Shown: positions 1 through 8,370 of the stretch, one piece after another
Numbering within the stretch: the first letter of the stretch is position 1
Layout of the letters: each line of letters opens with the position of its first letter
Assembly (NCBI GenBank): GCA_034431435.1
Contig: DAOUDG010000068.1
Span: forward strand, 1-40,222
Direction: 5' to 3'
From: JAHCIE01 sp034431435
Lineage (GTDB): Bacteria > Chloroflexota > Anaerolineae > Epilineales > JAHCIE01
DNA length: 40,222 bases
Translations under genes and position numbers: made by a program
Notes under the pieces: model-generated
What the model was told of the DNA's origin: nothing
Seen by the model: only the letters and a program-made list of their open reading frames with translations
Databases searched by the model: none

Positions 1-2
1 GG

Positions 3-932
3 CCCGCGGCGGTCGCAGCGGCGGCGACCCGCGCCGCCCAGGCGGCGCCACCCCCACCGAAGGCCGCGTCGCCCCCGCCAAAGGCTACGCCAGGCGGCCA
101 GAAAAAGGCGGCCGCGCCGCCGCCTCAGCCACAGGCAAGCCAGGCGGGCCGTGGGTCAGCCAAGCCGCCATCGTGGACCCAGACCCCGGCCTGGGGGCAG
201 CCTTCGCCGCGCAACCCTGGGCGACAGCGCGCCCGGCCGGCCGCATCTACCTGGACCATGCCACCGGCGTCGCCCTTCACCGGAGTGCGGCGGCGGATTC
301 TGTTGGAGTGGGGCAAGGCGCTGTTCATGGCGTGGTTGGCATCCCAGACGCGCTCGCGGTCGATGCGACCCGCCGCGATGGGGCCAACCCCCGTGCCCAC
401 GCCGGCGCCAGCGCCACGCGCTCGCGGCGGGTTCGCCGCGACCGTGCAAAAGCTCATCCTTGTGACCGCGCTCACCATCGGCGTCACCATGGCCATAACG
501 AGCGGCGACGTCATGGGCTGGCTAACCGTGCGCCAGATGGCGGCGCCGCCTCCGATCAGCGCCGCTATCGCCCACATCGACGCGCGCCAGAGCTGGCAGT
601 CGGCGGGGCTGAGCGTCCAGGCCGGGGACCGCATCACGGCCGATGTGACAGGCAGCTGGACGGCCCAAAAGGGGACGGTAACGAGCGGCGCGGAGGGCAG
701 CGGGACGCCCTGCGCACAGGTCCGCCCGGCAGCCCAGTGCGTGGAGCCGATGCCGAATCTGCCGACAGGCAGCCTGATTGCTCGCGTGGGGGATAGACTG
801 GTTGCGCCGGCCGCGCCGGGCGTGTTCATCGCGCCGACGTCGGGGCCGCTGCAATTGCGCATCAACGACGGCGACGCGGCGCTGGCCGACAACGAGGGTG
901 AGCTGACGGTGCGCGTGTCTGTCGTGCCCTAG
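3..932 (+). CDS. C-terminal part of a membrane-anchored protein with a PA-IL/LecA-like domain (5' end outside window)
   Basis: The frame is open from the left edge, so only the last 309 residues are visible and the true start lies outside. The visible order is an Ala/Pro/Lys-rich low-complexity stretch (about residues 1-140 of the visible part), one hydrophobic segment near residues 150-175 (LILVTALTIGVTMAI), then a roughly 120-residue C-terminal domain. That domain ends with features of the PA-IL (LecA) galactose-lectin family: GSLIARVGD, a GVFIAP strand, GPLQLRINDG and DNEGELTVRVSV. The topology suggests a cytoplasmic N-terminus and an exposed sugar- or ligand-binding domain. A signalling domain such as a kinase upstream would fit this layout but is not visible. 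It converges on the glycosylase gene, whose stop lies 6 bp away. An internal ATG at 258 could be mistaken for the start, but coding-like sequence continues upstream of it. Confidence 0.75.
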   Translation, partial: PAAVAAAATRAAQAAPPPPKAASPPPKATPGGQKKAAAPPPQPQASQAGRGSAKPPSWTQTPAWGQPSPRNPGRQRARPAASTWTMPPASPFTGVRRRILLEWGKALFMAWLASQTRSRSMRPAAMGPTPVPTPAPAPRARGGFAATVQKLILVTALTIGVTMAITSGDVMGWLTVRQMAAPPPISAAIAHIDARQSWQSAGLSVQAGDRITADVTGSWTAQKGTVTSGAEGSGTPCAQVRPAAQCVEPMPNLPTGSLIARVGDRLVAPAAPGVFIAPTSGPLQLRINDGDAALADNEGELTVRVSVVP

Positions 933-938
933 TGGCGT

Positions 939-1604
939 CTAGGTCTCGTGGACGCGGTGGGTTTCCGCTGCGTCTTTAGCCATGACACCCAGGCTGCGCC
1001 ACAGGTAGAGGGTGGCGACGGTCCGGAAAGGCCGCCACGGCTCGGCCAGGTCGGTCAGGTCCGGTTTCTTGGGCAGGTGCTGCAAGCCATAGGTGCGCAT
1101 CACGGCCGTGCGCAAGCCCATGTCGTCTACAGGCAGCACATCCAATCTCCCCAGACTGAAGATCAAGAACATCTCGGCTGTCCATCGGCCGATACCCTTG
1201 ACGGGTAGTAGCCGCGAGATGACCATCTCGTCGTCCATGCTCGACAACTCGTGGAGGTTCAACCCGCCGGCGACCCGCTCTGCCAGGTCCAGGATGTAGG
1301 TGGTCTTCTGGCCCGACAGGCCCACGCTGCGCAATTCCTCGCGACTCACGCTCGCCACGTGGGCGGGGGTGAAGGGGCGGTCTGGCCCGAACAGGGCGCG
1401 GAGACGGCCTTCGATGGTCTTGGCCGCCTGCCCCGAGATCTGTTGGGCGATAATGGCCGACACAAGGGAGCCGAAATAGTCGCGGTCCAGGGGCAGCTCG
1501 ATAGCGCCCCCGGCCTCGATCACAGGGCGCAGAATGCGGTCGTTGTTGTACAGGTAGTGGGCAGCCGCGAACAATTGCTCGTGGGGAACAGTGTGCCGGC
1601 TCAT
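939..1604 (-). CDS. alkA: DNA-3-methyladenine glycosylase II (AlkA-type HhH-GPD)
   Basis: A 221-residue base-excision repair glycosylase that should remove alkylated purines in the cytoplasm. A helix-hairpin-helix lies near residues 131-153 (LLPVKGIGRWTAEMFLIFS), followed by the HhH-GPD aspartate region LPVDDMGLRT, where D161 is the expected catalytic residue by comparison with E. coli AlkA. The early motif SAIIAQQISGQAA is typical of the family. The length matches short bacterial AlkA proteins that lack the N-terminal TBP-like domain. I chose the ATG at 1604 because GAGG lies 6 bases upstream; an in-frame start at 1688 would add 28 residues of low-quality sequence with no clear ribosome site. 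It is transcribed in the same direction as the cohesin gene upstream, with a hairpin in the gap. No iron-sulfur cluster cysteines are visible, which argues against MutY or endonuclease III. Confidence 0.9.
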   Translation of the reverse strand: MSRHTVPHEQLFAAAHYLYNNDRILRPVIEAGGAIELPLDRDYFGSLVSAIIAQQISGQAAKTIEGRLRALFGPDRPFTPAHVASVSREELRSVGLSGQKTTYILDLAERVAGGLNLHELSSMDDEMVISRLLPVKGIGRWTAEMFLIFSLGRLDVLPVDDMGLRTAVMRTYGLQHLPKKPDLTDLAEPWRPFRTVATLYLWRSLGVMAKDAAETHRVHET

Positions 1605-1664
1605 ACGTGCCTCATGCGGGCGGATGGCCCGCTCGTGTCGCCGTGGGCATACCAGCAGGTCAAC

Positions 1665-1696
1665 GTTGGGGGTTGGGTCGCCTACCAACCCTCAAC
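1665..1696 (-). terminator. Hairpin downstream of the cohesin-protein gene
   Basis: Arms 1665-1676 and 1685-1696 can pair over 12 bp with one mismatch and an 8-base loop. It lies 35 bases past the stop of the 1731-6743 gene, in the 126-bp gap before the glycosylase gene. No clear T tract follows on the minus strand, so it may be a weak terminator or an mRNA-stabilising hairpin. Nothing else was seen in this gap. Confidence 0.45.
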
Positions 1697-1730
1697 GCTA
1701 TTCTTGGCCCTACTTTACCCCAGCCTGGCG

Positions 1731-4700
1731 TCAATGGCAAGCCAGCAGGCTCACGCTGTCCAGGTACATCCAGGCGCGGCGGCCGTCACCGTTGTTATAC
1801 ACGGTGTAGTACACGGTAATGGATTGGCCGCGTACGTCCTCACGCAGGCTGGTCAACAGATCGAAGGTCTTTTCCTCCCAGCCCAGGGCGTCGCGGTCCT
1901 CGCGCATCAGCACGCCGAGGTTGACCGGGTAGCCCTGCATGACATCACCCTTGTAGATGATGGCGAGTTGCTGGTCGTTGAGGGAACCGGTGTCCTGGCT
2001 GCGCGGCCAGTACCAGTAGCTCAAGCGCAGCTCGGTGGCGTCGCTAGGAACATCGACCACCTGCCAGACGCTGCTGAAGGACTGCTGCGTGTCGGGCAGC
2101 GACAGGGGCATGCCCATGAAGGCGTACCACTGGCCGCTGTGAGCGGGGCTGAAGTTGGAGCGGCGGCTGGTCTGCTCAGTGGGGAAGACCCACGGCGGGG
2201 CGTCGCCGGGGAGGCTACCCGGCGTCTCGAAGCTGCCGTTGGTGATCAGATCGACGCAGCCCGACGGGGCGGTGGTGGCCGTGGCCGTCGGCGTGTGGGT
2301 GACAGTCGGCGTCAGGGTTTGCGTTGGGGTGCTGGTGATAGTCGGCGTCAGCGTCTGTGTCGGCGTGTTCGTCACGGTCGGTGTCAGGGTCTGCGTGGGC
2401 GTGTTGCTGGGCGTGGGTGTGTTGCTGGGTGTCGGTGACGGCCCCTCGGTTGGCGTGAACGTGGGCGTGGGGCTGGGGGTGCGTGTCGGCGTCAGGGTTG
2501 CCGTCAGGGTTGGCGTGCGGGTGGGTGTAGACGTAGGCGTCGGCGTCAGGGTTGGCGATGGTGTGCTGCTTGGGGTCGGTGTGACGGTGGGTGTCGGCAC
2601 GATGCTGATGAAGCCGCCCAGACCGGCGGCGGGGATCGTTTCGGCGGCGGCGCTGGCGAAGCGCACGGTGTCAAAGTTGAGGGGGCTGACGCCGATGGCG
2701 TTGCCTCGGAAGAGAATTGTTGCCAGGCGGCCCGAGCCGGAGATGGGCCTGGCCGGGGCAAGGAGCGTGACCGAGTAGTGAACGCGGCCCGTGTCATTGT
2801 TGATCTGGTTACGAGCGACAAAGCCCTGCGCGGCGTTGGGGAAGTCGCCGGGGATGAGCTGAATCCCGCTGGTCGAGGGTGCGCCATCCACGCCCTGCAC
2901 GACCAGGGGGTCGAAGGACAGGACCACCTCGGCCCCGAACAGGTTGACCACGTTATCGATGATCAGATCGACGGCGAAGGTATCGGAGACTACCGCTGTC
3001 GTATCGCGCGGGACGACGCGCACGCTGGCGTTCTGAGCATACGCCGCCTTCACCAGGAGGGGCAAATAGGCGCGCACGCTACGCTCTGGCGTCGGCGACG
3101 GGGTGGGGGTCAGAGTTGGGGGCGAGGTGATGGTCAGCGATCCCTGGAACGGCGTCACGGATGGGGTGCTGCCGTCGGTTGTCGCGACGACCACGCTGCT
3201 AAAGCGAACCGAGGTCGTACCCAGGGTCTTGCCTCGGAACGTGATACTCGCGAGTCGCCCACTCCCCTCGGCGGGTGGCTGACCTGGGGCGAGGCGTACG
3301 CCATAGGTGATGAGACCGGCTGAGTTGTCGGCGCGGTTCTCGACCGTGCCCCGGTCGGGATCGGGAAAGGTGCCGGGCGTGACCTGGACACCGGCTGTGG
3401 TGGCGTCGGCGTCGACGACTTCGGCCAGGGCAGCGTTAAAGCTGATGGTCACGGTAATCGCCTGGACATTACCAATATCTTCCAGGTAGGCCTCGACCGT
3501 GGTCAACTGGCCGAGGCCTACGGCGGCGGCGGCGGGCAAGATGCGAATCTGGGGCCGCCGCACCACGGGCTGGGTGGCCGTGGGCGTCGGGGTGGGAGCC
3601 AGGACCACCACCGAGCTATTCTGAAGGCTGACGCCGAGCGTTGCGCCCGACGGCGTCGTCAGGCCGACATTGGTGAGGGCCAGCGCGGCCGTGCCGGGGG
3701 ACAGGCCGCGAAAGGTCACCTGGGCGATGGCGCCGCTGCCATAGTCGGCGCTACCCGGCGGGACGACCGACACGCGATAGGTCACGCGCCCCAGGTTGTT
3801 GTCGGCGCTGTTGGCCAGCGTCACACGCGGCGCGGCCGGAAATGGCCCGCCGCTGATCTGGATGCCCGGCGTGCCAGGGTCGGCGTCCTCGACCGCGACC
3901 AGAGCCGGGTCGTAGGTGAGGTTGAAGCTGGCCCCATAGACGTCGGCCACGTCAGTCGCGTAGATGGTGGCGACAAAGGTCGTCCCCTGCACGATGGTCG
4001 CGCTGGAGACCAGCACACTGACCTGACCGGGGCTAGGGATGATGGTTGCGTCAGCCAGGGGCGCGGCCTCGGCATCATTCAGAGGGGCCGCGCTTGCCGT
4101 CGCCGGGCCGATGAGCCAGCCAGCCAGACGCCACAGACCGTCAAGGATGCCACGGCCGGGCGGCGGCTCGATTACCTTCGCCGCGCCGACCTGGGGGGCC
4201 GACGCCAGGTCAGCGCCGACGGCGACGAGGGGTAGGAACACCTGCACCCTCACGTCGAGGGTTGCCGTCGGTGTCGGGCTAAGCGTGGCCGTCGGCGTCG
4301 GGCCTGGCGTGGACGTGGTGGTGGGCGTGGCCGTGGCGCTGGCTGTCGCTGTCGCCGTGACGACCTGGGGCGGTTGAAGGTAGATCGGCGTGTCCACCGG
4401 GGCGCTGGCCGTCACGGCCGGGGTGAAGCTCAGGCTGCACCAACCTACGTCGCCGACGGGGATGAGGGGGCTATTGGGTGTGTAGTGCGTCGCCCCGCTG
4501 CCGATGTAGAAGCCGTCAGCAAAAAGAATCTCTAGATCGGCGCATGTGCCCTCGGTCGGCTGAACGACGATCACGCTCTCGCCAACCCGCGTATCAATTC
4601 TCAGATAGGCGACGGGGTCATAGCCGACGCCCGGTGTCCGCGTCGGCCGCAGGGTTGGTGTGCTGGTGGCGGTGGCCGTGGCGGTGGCCGTCGGTGACGG

Positions 4701-6743
4701 GGTGATGGAGGGGCTTGCCGTCGCCGAGGGCGTGCTGCTGGCGGTCGGGGTAGGGGTGCTGGTCGGCGTGGTCGTTGCGGTGGGCGTGCTGCTGGCGGTG
4801 GCTGTCGCCGTGCTGGTCGGCGTGGTCGTTGCGGTGGGCGTGCTGGTTGCGGTGGGTGTCGCCGTCGCGGTGGGCGTCGCGGTGGGTGTGCTGGTCGCGG
4901 TGGGTGTCGCCGTCGCGGTAGGCGTGCTGGTGGGCGTGCTCGTGTCGGCGGGCGTGGCGGTCGGCGTGGCCGTCAGGGTGTCGATAGGAGTGGGCGTGGC
5001 TGTTGGCGTGAACGTCTGGGTGGCGGTCACGGTCGGTGTCGGCGTGGTGGTGGGCGTGGGTGGTACGAAGCCGGCGAAATACAGCGCACGACCTTCCTGG
5101 ACCTCAAGGCGATAATAGTTGCTGCCCACGTAGTCCGGCGGCGGCAGCGGGTTGCCCGACTCATTGACCTCGGTGGAGGCATACACTGCGCCCCAGGCCG
5201 GCAGCGAGGGCGGGGGGATGGCGCGAATGGCGAACTCGTTCCTGTTGAGACCCACACTTCTCGGCCAGCAGTAAGGCTCCGCCTCCTGGCCGCCAAACTG
5301 GTAGGAGGCTAGAGGCTGAATCAAATTGGTGGCGTCATAGACCTGCACGAACTGGCCGGCAATGGCGCGCTCGCCCGCGTCGCACACATTGTTCTTGTTG
5401 ATGTCGTTGCATGGTAATACGCACAGGCCGCGCCCGGCTGGTGAGAAGGTTGGCGTCGGGGCTGGGGTGCGGGTGGCGGTAGCCGGGCCGGTTGTTGGCG
5501 TGCTGGTCGCGGTGGCCGTCGGCGTAGGGCTGGACGTGGGCGTGCCGGGTGTTGGGGACGGCGTTGGCGACAGGGGTAGAAGTTGCTCCAGGAAGGATAT
5601 GTCGATATTGGGGAACTGGGTGGTATTGATGCGGCGGACGCGGCTGTAGCCGGGCGCTGGTTGCCAGACGCCGCTGGACGGCGGCGGGGGGGTCATCACG
5701 ATGTCGTATTGCGCGCCCGGCAAACCACTGACGCAGTAGATGCCCGACATGTTAGTCACACCGCTGACGATCGGCTCGCCTACGCCGACAGGATAAATGG
5801 CGACGATCGCGCCTGGAATCGGAGTATCCACGCTGAGGTCGATGTTGCCGTCCAGGTTGACGTCCTGGAGAACCCGCGCACACACGCCAGGTGGCAGCGG
5901 CGTCCGCGACGGGGTGGGCGATGGCGAGGGGGAAGACGTGGCGGTGGCCGTCGCTGTCGCCGTTGGTGATGGCGACGGCGTTGTGGTGGGCGTTGGCGAA
6001 GGGGTGGTTGAGTTGTAGCTACCCGCCGCGAAAACGATACTGGCGTGGCCGGCGGTCTGATAGGCCAGGCCGACGTACTTCGACAGGTCACTGAGGGGGG
6101 TGCTGGCGGTGAACCCGCCTGGCGGCGTCTGGAGCAGGCGATAGTCGCCGGGCAACAGGTTAGGGAAACACCGTGGCTGGGGCTGATTGGTCTGCACCCA
6201 CTGGATGTCGTTGATGCCTGGCCCCTCCAGTACCAGGAGAGTATCAGGGAGGGGCGGTTCGCCCGCCTCTTGCTTGCCGTTGCGGTTCAGGTCGTTGAAA
6301 GCGATGATGCACGCTTCGCCGCGCGTGACGTTGAGGTTGACAGTCTGGCTCACGCCCGGCTGCCATACCACGACCGGCTCGCCCTGGTAGCCCTCGACCT
6401 TGAGGAAGAGGGTATCACCGTCCTCGACGCGGCCGCCCGGGACTGCAAGGTGGTACGTCATACGGTTGGGCGTGACGCTGATGTCCACCTGCGTCGTCGT
6501 GGTGACCAGGACAACATCCGTGATCCACGCGGTCACGTAGCGACCGGCCAGCGGGCCAGTGCCGAAGAAGCTGATGGTCCCACTGTAAACAGCGGGATCG
6601 CTCTCGGTGACGACCCGCGCTGCTGCATCGGTGTCAGCAGGCTGAGCCGCTTGGGCCGGCGCGCTGCGCAGGCTGAGCCAGGCGGCCGTGGCGAGCGCGA
6701 GGCCGACGGCAATGCTCATCATCAGGCGAGATAGATTCTTCAC
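1731..6743 (-). CDS. Large secreted multidomain protein with SdrD-B-like, Pro-Thr linker, three cohesin-like and C-terminal jelly-roll-like domains
   Basis: A 1670-residue exported protein. A signal peptide covers residues 1-32 (hydrophobic core IAVGLALATAAW, cleavage after APAQA). Three SdrD-B/Cna-B-like segments follow, each with a calcium-loop-like motif: DLNRNGKQEAGE (about 151), DVNLDGNIDLS (about 294) and DINKNNVCDAGE (about 448). They are separated by Pro/Thr/Ser linkers, the longest about residues 560-705. Three cohesin-like beta-sandwiches lie near 904-1047, 1063-1206 and 1238-1382; each has an FNLTYDPALV-like or LSFDPLVVQG-like strand and a GSGxxAxITFRG strand. After a further linker, residues 1493-1670 begin with ITNGSFETPG and resemble a carbohydrate-binding jelly-roll. 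It probably acts on the cell surface in adhesion or matrix binding. There is no sortase motif or C-terminal membrane anchor. The start is GTG at 6743 with GAGGAG nine bases upstream. No enzyme domain is recognised. Confidence 0.85.
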   Translation of the reverse strand: MKNLSRLMMSIAVGLALATAAWLSLRSAPAQAAQPADTDAAARVVTESDPAVYSGTISFFGTGPLAGRYVTAWITDVVLVTTTTQVDISVTPNRMTYHLAVPGGRVEDGDTLFLKVEGYQGEPVVVWQPGVSQTVNLNVTRGEACIIAFNDLNRNGKQEAGEPPLPDTLLVLEGPGINDIQWVQTNQPQPRCFPNLLPGDYRLLQTPPGGFTASTPLSDLSKYVGLAYQTAGHASIVFAAGSYNSTTPSPTPTTTPSPSPTATATATATSSPSPSPTPSRTPLPPGVCARVLQDVNLDGNIDLSVDTPIPGAIVAIYPVGVGEPIVSGVTNMSGIYCVSGLPGAQYDIVMTPPPPSSGVWQPAPGYSRVRRINTTQFPNIDISFLEQLLPLSPTPSPTPGTPTSSPTPTATATSTPTTGPATATRTPAPTPTFSPAGRGLCVLPCNDINKNNVCDAGERAIAGQFVQVYDATNLIQPLASYQFGGQEAEPYCWPRSVGLNRNEFAIRAIPPPSLPAWGAVYASTEVNESGNPLPPPDYVGSNYYRLEVQEGRALYFAGFVPPTPTTTPTPTVTATQTFTPTATPTPIDTLTATPTATPADTSTPTSTPTATATPTATSTPTATPTATATPTATSTPTATTTPTSTATATASSTPTATTTPTSTPTPTASSTPSATASPSITPSPTATATATATSTPTLRPTRTPGVGYDPVAYLRIDTRVGESVIVVQPTEGTCADLEILFADGFYIGSGATHYTPNSPLIPVGDVGWCSLSFTPAVTASAPVDTPIYLQPPQVVTATATASATATPTTTSTPGPTPTATLSPTPTATLDVRVQVFLPLVAVGADLASAPQVGAAKVIEPPPGRGILDGLWRLAGWLIGPATASAAPLNDAEAAPLADATIIPSPGQVSVLVSSATIVQGTTFVATIYATDVADVYGASFNLTYDPALVAVEDADPGTPGIQISGGPFPAAPRVTLANSADNNLGRVTYRVSVVPPGSADYGSGAIAQVTFRGLSPGTAALALTNVGLTTPSGATLGVSLQNSSVVVLAPTPTPTATQPVVRRPQIRILPAAAAVGLGQLTTVEAYLEDIGNVQAITVTISFNAALAEVVDADATTAGVQVTPGTFPDPDRGTVENRADNSAGLITYGVRLAPGQPPAEGSGRLASITFRGKTLGTTSVRFSSVVVATTDGSTPSVTPFQGSLTITSPPTLTPTPSPTPERSVRAYLPLLVKAAYAQNASVRVVPRDTTAVVSDTFAVDLIIDNVVNLFGAEVVLSFDPLVVQGVDGAPSTSGIQLIPGDFPNAAQGFVARNQINNDTGRVHYSVTLLAPARPISGSGRLATILFRGNAIGVSPLNFDTVRFASAAAETIPAAGLGGFISIVPTPTVTPTPSSTPSPTLTPTPTSTPTRTPTLTATLTPTRTPSPTPTFTPTEGPSPTPSNTPTPSNTPTQTLTPTVTNTPTQTLTPTITSTPTQTLTPTVTHTPTATATTAPSGCVDLITNGSFETPGSLPGDAPPWVFPTEQTSRRSNFSPAHSGQWYAFMGMPLSLPDTQQSFSSVWQVVDVPSDATELRLSYWYWPRSQDTGSLNDQQLAIIYKGDVMQGYPVNLGVLMREDRDALGWEEKTFDLLTSLREDVRGQSITVYYTVYNNGDGRRAWMYLDSVSLLACH
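4640..5060 (-). repeat. Low-complexity repeat encoding the longest Pro-Thr linker
   Basis: Irregular short tandem units of the GGCGTGG/GGTGTCGCC type encode about 140 residues of alternating Thr, Pro, Ala and Ser (residues about 560-705). Such tracts change length easily by slippage. Shorter copies occur at about 2270-2600, 5450-5575 and 5900-6010. The antisense strand reads as long Val/Gly-rich open frames, which are artefacts of the repeat. Confidence 0.85.
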
Positions 6744-6842
6744 GCGCTCTCACTCCTCAGCAGGCGCGGCGCGCCGGGGCGTCGGGCCGTGTTCACTCAT
6801 CAGCACTAGTCAAAACGCAGTGACACGCCTGTCGTTACGTCT

Positions 6843-6871
6843 TTGACGGGCGCATTCACCTCGCCTACACT
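6843..6871 (+). promoter_or_regulatory. Sigma-70-type promoter for the M20 peptidase gene
   Basis: TTGACG at 6843-6848, a 17-base spacer and TACACT at 6866-6871. It lies 87 bases before the ATG at 6959, in the 215-bp divergent gap between the cohesin and peptidase genes. No comparable promoter was seen for the minus-strand gene in this gap. Confidence 0.55.
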
Positions 6872-6958
6872 CATGCCAGCCGCGTCTGACTGGCTGGTGA
6901 ATCGATACTGCGGTCAACGCGAGAGGCGATTGGCCCACCAAGGAAACAGGAATCCGCC

Positions 6959-8140
6959 ATGACCGATCCTTTGCTGACCTATGCCCGCGACCAGCAAGCG
7001 GCCTTCCTGGCCGACCTGGCCGAGATGGTCAACCTCGATTGCGGGACAGAATACAAGCCCGGCGTCGATGTGGCGGGGGCCATAATGCGTCGCCACCTCC
7101 TCAGCCTCGGCGCTGAGATTGTCACGTTCCCCCTGGACGACTATGGCGACTGCCTGCTCGGCACGTTGCACGGGTCAGGCGAAGCCAGCATCTTCCTCAT
7201 CGGCCACCTGGATACAGTCTACCCCGTCGGGACGGCTGAAGCGCGACCGATGCGCATCGAGGGCAGGCACGTCCTCGGCCCCGGCGTGGCCGATATGAAG
7301 GACGGGTTGCTGGCGGGCATCTACGCCCTGCGCGCCCTCCAGGCCCTGGGGCTGGATACCTTCGGAACCGTCCACTTCTTCTGCAATTCGGAAGAGGAGG
7401 TCGGCTCGCCGATGTCGAGGCGTCTCTACCCGCGCATTGCCGCCGACTGCGACGCCGCGCTGGTTCTTGAGTCGGGGCGGCCCAACGGCGACATCGTTAC
7501 TGCTCGCAAGGGGAGCGCCTTCTACACGCTGAAGGCGGTGGGCCGGGCCGCCCACGCGGGAGTCGAGCCGGAGAAGGGCGCCAGCGCGATTCTCGAACTG
7601 GCGCACCTGACCATTGCCCTGCACCAGCTGAATGGCATCCGCCCCGGCGTCACCGTCAACGTAGGCGTCATCCAGGGGGGCACGAAGGGCAACGTTGTGC
7701 CCGCCGAAGCCAGCGCGCAGGTCGATGTGCGCGCCCTGACCCGCGATGACCTGGCCCTGGTCCACGAGCGCATCCAGGCCCTGGTGGCGCGCCCCACCGT
7801 GACGGGGGTACAGGCAACGGTCACGGGCCAACCCGACAATCCCCCCATGCCTCGCACGCCCGCCAGCGCTGCGCTGGCCGCCCTGGCCCAGGCCGCCGCC
7901 GAATCAGCCGGATTCGCGGTGGGCGAGAATCTGTCGGGTGGGGTCTCGGACGCCAACTTCTGCGCCGGGCAGGGTGTTCCCACGCTGGATGGTCTCGGGC
8001 CGGTCGGAGGCGACGATCACAGCCCCGACGAGTACCTGGAACTGGATAGCATTGCCCCGCGCATCGCCATGCTGGCGCGGCTCATTCACCTCATCTCGGT
8101 CAGCTATGGCGAGCTGCGGAGTCTGCGGTCGAGTCTCTAG
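6959..8140 (+). CDS. M20-family metallopeptidase, glutamate carboxypeptidase (CPG2)-like
   Basis: A 393-residue, probably cytoplasmic di-zinc hydrolase that should cleave a C-terminal amino acid or N-acyl group from a small peptide. The M20 ligand set is complete: H83 in GHLDTV, bridging D112 in GPGVADMKDG, the general base and ligand in NSEEEVGS (E146, E147), E171 in LVLESG and H354 in GGDDHSPDEY. The dimerisation lid lies between about residues 183 and 300, with the AAHAGVEPEKGASA loop typical of CPG2 and ArgE/DapE relatives. Among family members the GPGVADMKDG and AAHAGVEPEKG motifs fit the CPG2 branch best, but the substrate cannot be read from sequence. AAGGAA and AGGAA lie just upstream of the ATG. 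There is no signal peptide. It has its own promoter and is followed by a strong hairpin, so it is probably monocistronic. Confidence 0.88.
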   Translation: MTDPLLTYARDQQAAFLADLAEMVNLDCGTEYKPGVDVAGAIMRRHLLSLGAEIVTFPLDDYGDCLLGTLHGSGEASIFLIGHLDTVYPVGTAEARPMRIEGRHVLGPGVADMKDGLLAGIYALRALQALGLDTFGTVHFFCNSEEEVGSPMSRRLYPRIAADCDAALVLESGRPNGDIVTARKGSAFYTLKAVGRAAHAGVEPEKGASAILELAHLTIALHQLNGIRPGVTVNVGVIQGGTKGNVVPAEASAQVDVRALTRDDLALVHERIQALVARPTVTGVQATVTGQPDNPPMPRTPASAALAALAQAAAESAGFAVGENLSGGVSDANFCAGQGVPTLDGLGPVGGDDHSPDEYLELDSIAPRIAMLARLIHLISVSYGELRSLRSSL

Positions 8141-8227
8141 AGTAAGACGCAAACGCCTACCTGGAGATACGGGGGTAGCAGGGGCGGGCGAGGAGCCGTC
8201 GCCAGTCGCTAGCAATGGTTGAATGAC

Positions 8228-8263
8228 GAAGGTTGAAAGTACCCGACGGGGCTTTCAACCTTC
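8228..8263 (+). terminator. 12-bp perfect hairpin after the M20 peptidase gene
   Basis: GAAGGTTGAAAG (8228-8239) and CTTTCAACCTTC (8252-8263) pair perfectly around a 12-base loop. It lies between two convergent genes and could stop transcription from either side, although no T tract follows. Confidence 0.6.
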
Positions 8264-8297
8264 CATCTGTAACGCTATGGTGTCGTCGTAGACAACC

Positions 8298-8360
8298 GGG
8301 GTCAGCATCGTTGACCCCACCGACGTCTGTTGTGGGTGCTGGGCCGCCCTTAGTGGGCGG
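8298..8360. terminator. Two further hairpins between the convergent M20 and YceI genes
   Basis: GGGGTCA/TGACCCC (8298-8304 with 8312-8318) and CCGCCC/GGGCGG (8344-8349 with 8355-8360). The second begins 11 bases past the stop of the minus-strand YceI gene and is a candidate terminator for it. With the 8228-8263 hairpin they account for most of the 230-bp gap; no gene was seen there. Confidence 0.45.
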
Positions 8361-8370
8361 TGGTCGATAG

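Noticed and set aside
1251..2438. 395-codon open frame on the plus strand
   Set aside because: Overlaps the glycosylase and the C-terminal domain of the cohesin protein on the opposite strand; no ribosome site and no recognisable domain.
4660..5060. Dense short repeats as a possible CRISPR array
   Set aside because: Units are irregular, lack spacers and keep the reading frame of a Pro-Thr linker.
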